Part shown: positions 17,173 to 27,343 of the stretch, one piece after another
Position numbering within the stretch: position 1 is the stretch's first letter
Layout of the letters: each line of letters begins with the position of its first letter
Source: Nonomuraea cypriaca
GTDB taxonomy: Bacteria > Actinomycetota > Actinomycetes > Streptosporangiales > Streptosporangiaceae
Length of the DNA stretch: 40,380 bases
Assembly: GCF_015645445.1 (NCBI RefSeq)
Contig: NZ_JADOGI010000089.1
Location: 1-40,380 of the forward strand
Direction of reading: 5' to 3'
Notes under the pieces: generated by a model
What the model saw: the letters and a program-made list of their open reading frames with translations, nothing else
Databases searched by the model: none
What the model was told of the DNA's origin: nothing
Program-made: the position numbers and the translations under genes

Positions 17173-17250
17173 GGATCCAGTGGGACCCATGGCGCGCGTC
17201 AGGATCCAGTGGGACCCATGGTGCGCGATCCAGTGGGACCCATGGTGCGC
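17173..17250. repeat. Three tandem copies around GATCCAGTGGGACCCATGG
   Basis: Copies begin at about 17173, 17202 and 17227; each contains GATCCAGTGGGACCCATGG followed by YGCGC. The first interval is 29 bp and the second 25 bp. Two further GTGGGACCC cores lie upstream in the same gap (near 17118 and 17153). The block sits in the spacer between the AlkX-like gene's start and the terminator of the small membrane protein gene. Confidence 0.75.
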
Positions 17251-17261
17251 GGGGAACCGCC

Positions 17262-17307
17262 GGTGGAAAAGGAAACGGCGGGCGGCCCGGAGTCGGGCGC
17301 CCGCCGT
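17262..17307 (-). terminator. Intrinsic terminator of the small membrane protein gene
   Basis: ACGGCGGGCG (17275-17284) pairs with CGCCCGCCGT (17298-17307), and an inner CCCG/CGGG pair extends the stem. Read on the minus strand the hairpin is followed by TTCCTTTTCC, a T-rich tail. It starts 13 bp after the stop at 17320. Confidence 0.75.
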
Positions 17308-17319
17308 GTGAAACCGGCC

Positions 17320-17580
17320 TCAGCGGTGATCTTCAGCACGCATGCCCACGCGCGGCGCGTCGATCACGACGTCGGTGAAGATATCGAAGACGAGGGCGAG
17401 GATGCCGCCCACGACGAACAGGCCGGCGCCGATCCAGACCAGCGTCCAGTTGGCGGCCGTGAGTCCGAAGCCGGCGACGACGGTGCCGACCAGCATCACC
17501 GTCACGGCCAGCCACGAAGACGCCCGCCCGCCGTGGCTGCCGAGATTCTCCGTATGCTCCGACTTCTTCCCCTCAACCAT
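17320..17580 (-). CDS. Small two-segment membrane protein, HGxxPAAW-like
   Basis: An 86-residue protein with two membrane segments (about 24-44 and 48-68) after a polar N-terminus. The SHGGRASSW stretch followed by AVTVMLVGTVVAGFGL resembles the actinobacterial HGxxPAAW small membrane protein family, with Arg-Ala-Ser-Ser in place of the usual PAA. Function unknown. The ATG at 17580 is chosen over the upstream frame to 17640 because AAGGAAGG precedes it at good distance. A terminator follows. It is divergent from secA. Confidence 0.75.
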   Translation of the reverse strand: MVEGKKSEHTENLGSHGGRASSWLAVTVMLVGTVVAGFGLTAANWTLVWIGAGLFVVGGILALVFDIFTDVVIDAPRVGMRAEDHR

Positions 17581-17803
17581 GACAAATCCTTCCTTTGCCG
17601 GATATCCCGCATATGGTGCGAGCCGGCGCTCAACCGGCATACCCTCTGCCTAGACCCATTCTCCCAGACGAGTCTGGCAGCCTCGCCGTCACGGTGGCTG
17701 TGTCTGGTTGCGGAACCGCCTACGATGGCAAGCGGGGAAGTTTGTCTCAGCCTCTCCTCCTGGCGGCGCCGCCGGGGTAGACCTGCGAGGAGCTTTACAT
17801 AAA

Positions 17804-20623
<2,820 letters not shown>

Positions 20624-20639
20624 CCGCTGTTCCACTTCG

Positions 20640-20677
20640 GGACCCCCGCTTTCCGCCCCGTCGGAAGGTGGGGGTCC
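20640..20677. terminator. Strong bidirectional hairpin between secA and Rv3235-like gene
   Basis: GGACCCCCGCTTTCCG (20640-20655) pairs along its full 16 bp with CGGAAGGTGGGGGTCC (20662-20677), counting two G-T wobbles, with a 6-nt loop. It sits 16 bp after the secA stop and 17 bp from the stop of the convergent gene. No long T tract follows on either strand, as is common in GC-rich actinomycetes. Confidence 0.85.
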
Positions 20678-20694
20678 GTGGTCTCATCGGGGCA

Positions 20695-21129
20695 TCACGC
20701 CGTTTCGAAGTCCGTGCACAGCCAATGGACGCCGCGTCGTTCCAGCCGGATGGCGAGGACGTGGTTGCGTTCGCCGCAGTGGACGAGCACGCACATCTCC
20801 ACCGCGCCGTCGCGGGGTTCCTTCATGTGCACGCTTCCCGCGAACGGCGGGCGGTCCGTCTCGATCATCCGCCCCGCCCGTACGAGGTCGCGGTACGCCC
20901 GGTCGGTCAGCCGGTCGGCGACGCTCTCCGGCGGGCGGCGGCCGGCCAGCACCTCGGCCATGGCCTGACCGAGGTGGCGTAGCCTGCGCTCGTCCGGCAT
21001 GGCGCCCGGCGGCCCCCACACCAGCGGGTACGTGTCCAGGGCGAGGGATCCGTGGACCTGCGGTTGTTCCGCTCTGTCACAGGGCGGATCTGGGGCCGGG
21101 GTGGCGTCGACGTGAGGTGCTGCGGACAC
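20695..21129 (-). CDS. Rv3235 family protein
   Basis: A 144-residue protein of the actinobacterial Rv3235 family. The first 35 residues are Pro/Ala-rich and likely disordered. The conserved part runs RRLRHLGQAMAEVLAGRRPPESVADRLTDRAYRDL and ends VLAIRLERRGVHWLCTDFE. Function unknown; the family sits by secA in many actinobacteria, including M. tuberculosis (secA1 Rv3240c). The GTG at 21129 has a GGAGGATGC site. It converges on secA. Confidence 0.85.
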   Translation of the reverse strand: MSAAPHVDATPAPDPPCDRAEQPQVHGSLALDTYPLVWGPPGAMPDERRLRHLGQAMAEVLAGRRPPESVADRLTDRAYRDLVRAGRMIETDRPPFAGSVHMKEPRDGAVEMCVLVHCGERNHVLAIRLERRGVHWLCTDFETA

Positions 21130-21354
21130 GCATCCTCCAATTCCTGAACGGGGAAAGACTCGATATAAGGAGTTTTCGGGCCGCGCCGGCCATAACCTGG
21201 GTCGCCAACTTCCCCGATTCCCGCCCGATTTTGTCCGCCGAGGTGCAGAACGTTTTCCGCAGTTGGATTCCCCGCCCTTTTGTTTCGGCCATGATGGATC
21301 CTCTTTGCGGATGGGCCCAAAACGGTTATCGCCAATAGGTCCGAATCCAGGGGG

Positions 21355-22653
21355 TCAGGTCGGCCGGGGTGACTCCTCCGGGGGTTCGCGGCCGGGGGTG
21401 GGGATGTCGAGGTAGCGGATGAGCATGGTGAAAAGGACGTAGTAGAGGACGAAGTAGACCAGGCCGAAGCCGATGATCAGGCCCAGGTCGTGCGTGTTCG
21501 ACTTGCCGGCGTTCAGGAGCATGTCGATGGCGCCGCCAGAGAAGGTGAACCCCAGACGGGCGCCCAGTTCGGCCATCAACGCCATCGACAGGCCCGTCAG
21601 CAGCGCGTGCACGACGAACAGGACCGGCGCCACGAAGATGAACGCGAACTCCAGAGGCTCGGTGATGCCGGTGACGAACGCGGTCAGTCCGGCGGAGAGC
21701 ATGATGCCGCCCACCGTCGTACGCCGGTCGGGCGGGGCGGCGCGCCACATGGCGATGGCCGCCCCCAGGAGGCCGAACATCATGACGGGGAAGAAGCCGG
21801 TCATGAAGATGCCCGCGCCTTGCTCGCCCGCGAAATAGCAGTTCAGGTCGCCTGCCGCGTCCCTGGTCGCGCCGTTCACGCCCGCGCGGCACTCGGGGAG
21901 GGTGAACCAGACGATGGTGTTGAGGAAATGGTGCAGGCCGATGGGGATGAGGAGCCGGTTGATCACGCCGTAGATGCCGGTGCCGGCCGTGCCGTGGGCC
22001 GAGAGCCAGTCGCCCACCACCGTCAGCCAGTCGCCGATGGGCCGCCACAGCAGGCCGAAGACGACTCCCAGGACGAGGGCGGCGACGGCGGTGATGATCG
22101 GGACCGAGCGGCGGCCGCCGAAGAAGGCCAGCCAGGCGGGCGGCTTCAGGCGGTGGAAGCGCTGCCAGAGCAGGGCCGCCGTCAGGCCGATGACGATGCC
22201 GCCGAGCACGCCGGTCGGGTTCTGGGCGCCCAGGTTGAGCATGGGGGCGCCGTCGGCCCTGAGCGCGACCTTGTCGTAGACCGCGCCGCGTCCGGCCTCG
22301 AAGAAGAGCGACTTGCTGACGCGGTCGAAGACGAGGTAGCCGACCAGGGCGGCGAGCGCCGTCGAGCCGTCGGAGCGACGGGCGAAGCCGATGGCCACGC
22401 CCACGGCGAACAGGAGGGGCAGGTTGTCGAAGAGCGCGCCGCCGGCGGCGGCCAGCACCGACGCCACGGGCAGGACCCAGGGCACTACGCCGCCGAGGCC
22501 GTCCGCGCCGAGCATGTCGGGCTGGCCGAAGCGGAACAGCAGGCCGGCGGCGGGCAGCACGGCGATGGGCATCATGAGCGAGCGCCCGATGCGTTGCAGC
22601 ACCGCGAAAGCCGATGACCAGGCCGAGGCCGCCGAGTCCGTGGCCACACCCAC
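21355..22653 (-). CDS. PTS EIIC permease, glucose/N-acetylglucosamine family (copy 1)
   Basis: A 432-residue EIIC of the glucose/GlcNAc superfamily. It starts LQRIGRSLMMPIAVLPAAGLL, has about ten hydrophobic segments, GLHHFLNTIVWF (about 222-233) and TGITEPLEFAFIF (about 313-325), the conserved sugar-site motifs. No EIIB or EIIA is fused; those are separate plus-strand genes. It follows a close paralogue (22805-24118) after 151 bp, in the same direction. The start is uncertain: GTG at 22653 or 22647, neither with a strong SD. Substrate is probably GlcNAc, from the DasR-like/SIS/GH3 context. Confidence 0.88.
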   Translation of the reverse strand: MGVATDSAASAWSSAFAVLQRIGRSLMMPIAVLPAAGLLFRFGQPDMLGADGLGGVVPWVLPVASVLAAAGGALFDNLPLLFAVGVAIGFARRSDGSTALAALVGYLVFDRVSKSLFFEAGRGAVYDKVALRADGAPMLNLGAQNPTGVLGGIVIGLTAALLWQRFHRLKPPAWLAFFGGRRSVPIITAVAALVLGVVFGLLWRPIGDWLTVVGDWLSAHGTAGTGIYGVINRLLIPIGLHHFLNTIVWFTLPECRAGVNGATRDAAGDLNCYFAGEQGAGIFMTGFFPVMMFGLLGAAIAMWRAAPPDRRTTVGGIMLSAGLTAFVTGITEPLEFAFIFVAPVLFVVHALLTGLSMALMAELGARLGFTFSGGAIDMLLNAGKSNTHDLGLIIGFGLVYFVLYYVLFTMLIRYLDIPTPGREPPEESPRPT

Positions 22654-22763
22654 CCCCGCGTGGTGATCCGTTCGCGGGGGATGCGGGGGAATGGTGGATT
22701 CTTACCACAGTGGGTGACACGGAAACCGAGCGTGGCGCGCCGACCGGCAGCCTGCCGAGGGCA

Positions 22764-22803
22764 GCGCGCGAACCCGGGGCGCGCGAACCCGGGGCGCGCG
22801 AAC
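22764..22803. repeat. 15-bp tandem repeat between the two EIIC genes
   Basis: GCGCGCGAACCCGGG is repeated at 22764, 22779 and partly 22794, giving about 2.7 copies that end one base before the upstream EIIC stop codon (22805). It lies between two highly similar genes and could be a relic of their duplication or a recombination product. Confidence 0.7.
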
Positions 22804-22804
22804 G

Positions 22805-24118
22805 TTAGGTTTCGCCTGAGTCGATGTCCGGCTCTGGTTCGCGGCCCGGGGTCAGGATGTTGAGCTTGCGGATGAGGAACGTGAACGCGGCGTAGTACAC
22901 CGCGCCGTAGACCACGCCCAGGATCAGGATCCCCGGGAGGTTCTCGGTGTTCGACTTGCTGGCGTTCAGCAGCATGTCGAGCAGGCCAGCCGAGAACCCG
23001 AACCCGAGCTGCCCCCCGATCAGCGTGGTCAGCGCCATGGCCAGGCCGGTCAGCAGGGCGTGGACCACCAGGAGCAGCGGCGCCACGAAGATGAAGGCGA
23101 ACTCGATCGGCTCGGTGATCCCGGTGACGAACGACGCCAGCCCGGCCGAGAGCATGATGCCGCCCACCGTGGCCCGCCGGTGGACCGGGGCCGCGCGCCA
23201 CATCGCCAGGGCGGCGGCGGGCAGCGCGAACATCATGATCGGGAAGAAACCGGCCATGAACTGGCCGGACTCCGGATCGCCGCCGAAGTAGCAGTTCCAG
23301 TCGCCGCCGAGCACCTGGCCGCCCACGTCGCACTGCGGCACGACGTACCACACGACCGAGTTGACGAAGTGGTGCAGGCCGAGGGGGATGAGGAGGCGGT
23401 TGATCACGCCGTAGATGCCGGTCCCGACCGGGCCGAGCGCGCTGAGGGCCTCTCCTGCGTGCCGGATCCACTCGCCGAGCACCGGCCAGAGCCAGCCGAA
23501 GACCACGCCGAGGAGCAGTGCCACGATGGAGGTGATGATCGGCACGAACCTGCGCCCGCCGAAGAACGCCAGCCAGGACGGCAGCTTGATGCGGTGGAAC
23601 CGCTGCCAGAGCAGGGCGGTGACCAGGCCCATCAGGATGCCGCCGAGGACCTTGGTCGGGTTCTGCATGCCGTAGTCGATGATCTCCTTGACGCCCTGGT
23701 CCTGGACCTCCCTGATCAGCACGGTGTCCCTGATGTCCGAGCCGAAGAACATCACCTTCGTCACGCGGTCGAAGACCAGGTAGCCGACCACGGCGGCCAG
23801 CGCCGTCGAGCCGTCGGACTTGCGGGCGAAGCCGATCGCCACGCCCACGGCGAACAACAGCGGCAGGTTCTCCAGCAGTGCCGCGCCGGCCGCGGCCAGC
23901 ACCTCGGCGACCTGGTTCATCCACGCGAACCCCGCCACGTCCGCCAGCCCGCCCGGCTCGCCGCCGTTGGAGCCGAGCATGTCGGGCTGGCCGAAGCGGA
24001 GCAGCAGCGCGGCCGAGGGCAGGGCGGCGATGGGCAGCATCAGGGAGCGGCCCAGCCGCTGGAGCACGGTCATCACGCGAGCGAACGGCGAAGGCCGGGC
24101 GGCGGTGGTCTCGTTCAC
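22805..24118 (-). CDS. PTS EIIC permease, glucose/N-acetylglucosamine family (copy 2)
   Basis: A 437-residue EIIC and close paralogue of the gene at 21355-22653. Shared blocks include LPIAALPSAALLLRFGQPDM, FAVGVAIGFARKSDGSTALA, GTGIYGVINRLLIPLGLHHF and TGITEPIEFAFIF. The copies differ mainly in two loops: residues about 52-70 and the DIRDTVLIREVQDQGVKE stretch (about 128-145) facing the periplasm or sugar vestibule. The GTG start at 24118 has a GGAGGAAC site. It is 86 bp downstream of the dasR-like gene, separated by a hairpin, and the two may form one transcript under the dre palindrome. Confidence 0.9.
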   Translation of the reverse strand: MNETTAARPSPFARVMTVLQRLGRSLMLPIAALPSAALLLRFGQPDMLGSNGGEPGGLADVAGFAWMNQVAEVLAAAGAALLENLPLLFAVGVAIGFARKSDGSTALAAVVGYLVFDRVTKVMFFGSDIRDTVLIREVQDQGVKEIIDYGMQNPTKVLGGILMGLVTALLWQRFHRIKLPSWLAFFGGRRFVPIITSIVALLLGVVFGWLWPVLGEWIRHAGEALSALGPVGTGIYGVINRLLIPLGLHHFVNSVVWYVVPQCDVGGQVLGGDWNCYFGGDPESGQFMAGFFPIMMFALPAAALAMWRAAPVHRRATVGGIMLSAGLASFVTGITEPIEFAFIFVAPLLLVVHALLTGLAMALTTLIGGQLGFGFSAGLLDMLLNASKSNTENLPGILILGVVYGAVYYAAFTFLIRKLNILTPGREPEPDIDSGET

Positions 24119-24152
24119 CGGGCGTTCCTCCGGGGGGTGGGAGTCGGGCGGT

Positions 24153-24195
24153 CCACCGGAGGAGCCGCGCCGGGCCTGCGGCGGTCTTCCGGTGG
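24153..24195 (-). terminator. Hairpin between dasR-like gene and EIIC copy 2
   Basis: CCACCGGA (24153-24160) and TCCGGTGG (24188-24195) form an 8-bp stem; GCCGC and GCGGC inside the loop can extend it. There is no T tract. It could terminate or attenuate read-through from the regulator into the permease genes, or stabilise the processed EIIC mRNA. Confidence 0.45.
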
Positions 24196-24204
24196 GGCCT
24201 GCCC

Positions 24205-24945
24205 TCAGCCCCGTCTGACGGGCATTTCGAGAATGGTACGGAGCTGGTAGCGGTCGGCGCGGTAGGTGGACACGCCGAGCTCCGCGCAGACGCCGCCCGA
24301 GAAGGACCTGCGCTGCAGCAGCAGTACGGCGCCGCCGCGCGGCAGCTTCAGCAGGTCGGCGTCGCTCGGGTCGGCGATGCCGCCGTCGATGGTGAGTTCG
24401 CCGGCGTCCATGACGAGGCCGTAGCGGCTCTCCAGCAGCTTGTAGAGCGATTTATCGGACAAGTCGTGGGCGGCGAGGTCCGGGGCGAGCTTCACCGGGA
24501 TGTGCGCCCGTTCGATGGACAGCGGCTCCCCGTCGGCCGTCCGCAGGCGCTCGATGAAGTGCACCTCCTCGCCCGGCTGGATCCCCAGCTCCTTGGCCAG
24601 GTGGGCGCTGGCCCGCACGACTCGCCGATCGAGGTCGCGCGAGCCCGGGATCATGCCGCGCGCCCTCATGTCGTCGGTGAACGACGTCAGCTGCAGCGCC
24701 AGCTCGATCTTCGGCCTGGCGACGAACGTCCCCTTGCCCGGCACGCGGTGCAGGCGGCCCTCGGACACGAGGTGGTCGACGGCCTGCCGCACGGTCATCC
24801 TGGAAAGACCGAAACGCTGGCAGAGCTCGCGCTCGGACGGGATGGCCGCGCCGATGCTGAGCTCGTCGCTGTCGATGAGGTCCAGCAGGATCTCGCGAAG
24901 CTGGAAGTATTTGGGCACCGGGCTGTCCGGATCGATGTGCGGCAC
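24205..24945 (-). CDS. dasR: GntR/HutC-family regulator, DasR-like
   Basis: A 246-residue GntR regulator of the HutC subfamily. The winged helix-turn-helix (about 10-78) has PSERELCQRFGLSRMTVRQA and GRLHRVPGKGTFVARPKIE. The UTRA effector domain (about 95-240) begins LTSFTDDMRARGMIPGSRDL. Streptomyces DasR binds GlcN-6-P/GlcNAc-6-P and controls GlcNAc uptake, chitin use and development through dre sites. The start is set at GTG 24945, which has a perfect GAGGAGG site, not at 25065. The neighbours are GlcNAc PTS genes and a dre-type palindrome (25082-25103), so dasR is the likely name, though paralogues exist in some genomes. Confidence 0.85.
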   Translation of the reverse strand: MPHIDPDSPVPKYFQLREILLDLIDSDELSIGAAIPSERELCQRFGLSRMTVRQAVDHLVSEGRLHRVPGKGTFVARPKIELALQLTSFTDDMRARGMIPGSRDLDRRVVRASAHLAKELGIQPGEEVHFIERLRTADGEPLSIERAHIPVKLAPDLAAHDLSDKSLYKLLESRYGLVMDAGELTIDGGIADPSDADLLKLPRGGAVLLLQRRSFSGGVCAELGVSTYRADRYQLRTILEMPVRRG

Positions 24946-25081
24946 GGATCCTCCTCTCGATCGGCCCTTCAATCGGTCCTCAATCGGTGACGCGGAAACC
25001 CGCCGTTCACCAGGCACGACACTTGCGCGGCTGGCTGAGAAGCAGATTTCCTGTATGTCGGACATGGGCTATGGTTCGTAC

Positions 25082-25103
25082 TGGTCTAGTCCGGACTAGA
25101 CCA
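25082..25103. promoter_or_regulatory. Perfect 22-bp dre-type palindrome in the divergent promoter
   Basis: TGGTCTAGTCC is followed directly by its reverse complement GGACTAGACCA. It can also be read as two overlapping dre-like 12-mers (TGGTCTAGTCCG and CGGACTAGACCA), each matching 10 of 12 bases of the DasR consensus TGGTCTAGACCA. A weak -10-like TATGGT (25070-25075) for the plus strand lies just upstream, so a bound repressor would cover the transcription start. It lies 137 bp from the dasR-like start and 56 bp from the SIS gene. Confidence 0.85.
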
Positions 25104-25158
25104 CATGTTGCGAAAGACGGTCAAGTCAGAGTCGGAATGATGTGAGGGCAGGCCCAAG

Positions 25159-26193
25159 ATGACCACGAAGATGCGCAGCGAGATCGCCGAGCAGCCGGCC
25201 GCGCTGCGGGCCACGCTCGACTCCCTGCTCCCCAGGATCGACGAGGTGAGAGCGGTGGGGGAGCGGGCTCGCCAGCTGCTGTTCATCGCGCGTGGCACCT
25301 CCGACAACGCCGCGGTTTACGGCCGCTACCTGGTCGAATCGCACGCCGGCCGGCTCTCGGCGCTGGCCGCGCCGTCGATCGCGACGACGTACAAGCGGCG
25401 GCTCGACCTGGACGGGGTGCTGGCGGTCGCGATCTCCCAGTCGGGGCGTACCGAGGAGATCGTGGAGACGCTGGCCTGGGCCAAGGACTGCGGGGCGAAG
25501 ACCGTCGGCATCACGAACGGGGGCGCGGACAGCCCGCTCGCGCAGGCGGCCGACGTGGCGCTGTGCACGGTCGCGGGCGAGGAGAAGGCCGTTCCCGCGA
25601 CGAAGACGTACACGACGCAACTCGCCGCGCTGGCCGTGCTGGCGCTGGGGCTCGGCGCCGAGGTGAGCGTGGCCGAGTTGCGGCGGGTGCCTGAGGCGGT
25701 GGAGAAGCTGATCGCCGAGCCCGGGGACCTGGACGCCGTGGTCGAGGGGCTGCTCGACAAGCCCGGCGTCGTCGTGTCCGGGCGCGGGCTGGTGTTCTCC
25801 ACGGCGCTGGAGACCGCGCTGAAGCTCAAGGAGGCCTGTTACCTGCACGCCATGGGCCTGTCGTACGCCGACCTGTTGCACGGCCCCATCGCCGTGGTCG
25901 ACGCCGACACCCCCGCACTGCTGGTCGCCTCGGAGAACAGCCCCACGCTGTCCGGTACGGTCGCGCTCGCCGAGCGGGTGGTGGCGGCCGGCGCGGCGGC
26001 GTACACGATCGGGGGCGGCGAGGCGCTCGCACAGGCGGGCACCGCCGCGCTCAACGGTCCCGACCTGCCCGAGTGGGTGGCGCCGATGGGCCTGATCGTG
26101 CCCGGGCAGTTGCTGACCGAGGCGCTGGCGCGCCGGCTGGGCATCGACCCCGACGCGCCGCGCGGATTGAACAAGGTCACGCAGACGGACTGA
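25159..26193 (+). CDS. SIS-domain sugar-phosphate isomerase/deaminase (NagB-II/AgaS-like)
   Basis: A 344-residue protein with two SIS domains (about 30-160 and 195-335), like the isomerase half of GlmS. Phosphosugar-binding motifs are FIARGTSDNAAVYGRYL and AISQSGRTEEIVE, with EACYLHAMGLSYADLLHGP in the second domain. There is no glutaminase domain. Such stand-alone proteins include glucosamine-6-phosphate deaminases (NagB-II), which make fructose-6-P and ammonia. Divergent from the dasR-like gene across the dre palindrome and followed by EIIB and EIIA, it most likely handles GlcN-6-P. No nagA is visible, so deacetylation must be encoded elsewhere. Confidence 0.88.
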   Translation: MTTKMRSEIAEQPAALRATLDSLLPRIDEVRAVGERARQLLFIARGTSDNAAVYGRYLVESHAGRLSALAAPSIATTYKRRLDLDGVLAVAISQSGRTEEIVETLAWAKDCGAKTVGITNGGADSPLAQAADVALCTVAGEEKAVPATKTYTTQLAALAVLALGLGAEVSVAELRRVPEAVEKLIAEPGDLDAVVEGLLDKPGVVVSGRGLVFSTALETALKLKEACYLHAMGLSYADLLHGPIAVVDADTPALLVASENSPTLSGTVALAERVVAAGAAAYTIGGGEALAQAGTAALNGPDLPEWVAPMGLIVPGQLLTEALARRLGIDPDAPRGLNKVTQTD

Positions 26194-26232
26194 TCTAGCC
26201 TGGTCGGAGTGTGAGTTCCGAGGGAGGGGCGG

Positions 26233-26469
26233 ATGGCGGCGGATGTGAACGCGATCATCGCCGGGCTGGGCGGCGCCGGCAACATCATTGAGATCGAGCC
26301 CTGCATCACCCGCTTGCGCACGGAGGTGCGCGACGCGTCCAAGGTCGATCAGGCCGCTCTCCGGGCGGCGGGCGCGCATGGCGTGATGGCCGCGGGGAAC
26401 GTGGTCCAGGTGGTCGTCGGGCCGGAGGCGGACACGATGGCCAGCGACATCGAGGACATCATCGGCTAA
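26233..26469 (+). CDS. PTS EIIB, glucose/N-acetylglucosamine family
   Basis: A 78-residue stand-alone EIIB. Cys24 in IIEIEPCITRLRTEVRD is the phosphorylated cysteine; NVVQVVVGPEADTMASDI is typical of the C-terminal half. It takes phosphate from EIIA and passes it to the sugar in EIIC. Only one EIIB gene is present for two EIIC genes. The ATG at 26233 follows a GAGGGAGGGG site, 39 bp after the SIS gene. Confidence 0.9.
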   Translation: MAADVNAIIAGLGGAGNIIEIEPCITRLRTEVRDASKVDQAALRAAGAHGVMAAGNVVQVVVGPEADTMASDIEDIIG

Positions 26470-26479
26470 GGGCGAGACC

Positions 26480-26938
26480 ATGACGACTGTTCTCGCCCCG
26501 GTCGAGGGGGCGGCTGTGGGGTTGGCCGCCGTGCCCGATCCGGTGTTCTCCGCGGGCATGGTGGGGCCGGGAACGGCGATCGACCCGCTGAGGGGGCGAG
26601 TCGGCCGGCGCTGCGAGGCCGTGGCCCCCATATCGGGAAAAATCATGAAACTGCATCCGCATGCGTACGTCATCGTCGGGGACGACGGCAGAGGCGTGCT
26701 GGTGCATCTGGGCATCGACACGGTCCAGCTCAAAGGCAAGGGTTTCCACCTGCTGGCGGCGGAGGGCGACAGGGTGAGCGCCGGCCAGCCGGTCGTGGCG
26801 TGGGACCCGGCGGCGATCGAGGCGGGCGGCCGCTCGCCGGTCTGCCCGGTGGTCGCGCTCGACGCGCCGGCCGAGTCCGTGACGGGCATCACCGAGGGCG
26901 CGGTCCAGGTGGGACAGGAGCTCTTCCGATGGGAATAG
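26480..26938 (+). CDS. crr: PTS EIIA, glucose type
   Basis: A 152-residue glucose-type EIIA (Crr-like). His76 in GVLVHLGIDTV is the phosphorylated histidine, and His61 in KLHPHAYVI is the second active-site histidine. GFHLLAAEGDRVSAGQPVV is conserved. It receives phosphate from HPr and donates to EIIB. The ATG at 26480 has an AAGGGCGAG site and lies 10 bp after EIIB, so they are cotranscribed. In actinobacteria Crr also has regulatory partners; not testable here. Confidence 0.92.
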   Translation: MTTVLAPVEGAAVGLAAVPDPVFSAGMVGPGTAIDPLRGRVGRRCEAVAPISGKIMKLHPHAYVIVGDDGRGVLVHLGIDTVQLKGKGFHLLAAEGDRVSAGQPVVAWDPAAIEAGGRSPVCPVVALDAPAESVTGITEGAVQVGQELFRWE

Positions 26939-27043
26939 CCGCGCCGCGCGTCGCCGCCTGGATCAGACGCAGCCGCGAGAACGACACAATAGGCAGGCTG
27001 CCGATTCACCCCCGGATCGGGCAGCCGCACGCACATGGGTCCG

Positions 27044-27059
27044 GCTGGTCTGGACCGGT
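27044..27059. promoter_or_regulatory. dre-like site upstream of HPr
   Basis: GCTGGTCTGGACCGGT matches 13 of 16 positions of the DasR dre consensus ACTGGTCTAGACCAGT. It sits 20 bp before the HPr ATG, just ahead of the AAGGAGG site, in the 141-bp gap after EIIA. Repression of ptsH-ptsI by the dasR-like product is the simplest reading. Confidence 0.7.
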
Positions 27060-27079
27060 ACAGAAGGAGGATGGAGTCG

Positions 27080-27343
27080 ATGGGTGAGCGCAAGGTCACC
27101 GTGGCGGCTGAGGTGGGGCTGCACGCCCGTCCCGCGGCGACGTTCGTGCAACGGGCGATGAAGGCCACGATGGACATCACGGTGGCGAAGGCGTACGGCG
27201 GTGCCGGGCCGGTCAACGGCAAGAGCATCCTCGCGATCATGGCGCTCGACGTCAGGCAGGGCGAGACCGTGGTCATCAGCGCGGAGGGCGAGGGTTCGGA
27301 GGAGCTCCTCGACGAGCTGGCCGAGATCGCCGGTACGCCATGA
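27080..27343 (+). CDS. ptsH: Phosphocarrier protein HPr
   Basis: The general PTS phosphocarrier, 87 residues. With the start at ATG 27080 the phosphorylated histidine is His15 (EVGLHARPAATF), exactly the standard position, which fixes the start over upstream ATGs at 27035 and 27071. Ser49 in NGKSILAIMAL is the regulatory-serine position, shifted by a short YGGAGP insertion. AAGGAGG lies 10 bases upstream. Its TGA overlaps the ptsI ATG (ATGA). Confidence 0.95.
   Translation: MGERKVTVAAEVGLHARPAATFVQRAMKATMDITVAKAYGGAGPVNGKSILAIMALDVRQGETVVISAEGEGSEELLDELAEIAGTP

Noticed and set aside
17173..17250. CRISPR-like array
   Set aside because: The units are nearly contiguous with spacers too short and no cas genes nearby; it is an ordinary tandem repeat.
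21077..21292. 71-residue minus-strand frame upstream of the Rv3235-like gene
   Set aside because: It overlaps that gene's start out of frame, is Arg-rich and has no family pattern; the region is more likely promoter or leader.
26191..26202. Possible third dre site TGATCTAGCCTG before EIIB
   Set aside because: The match is poor (the second half lacks the ACC of the consensus), it overlaps the SIS stop codon, and SIS, EIIB and EIIA look cotranscribed.
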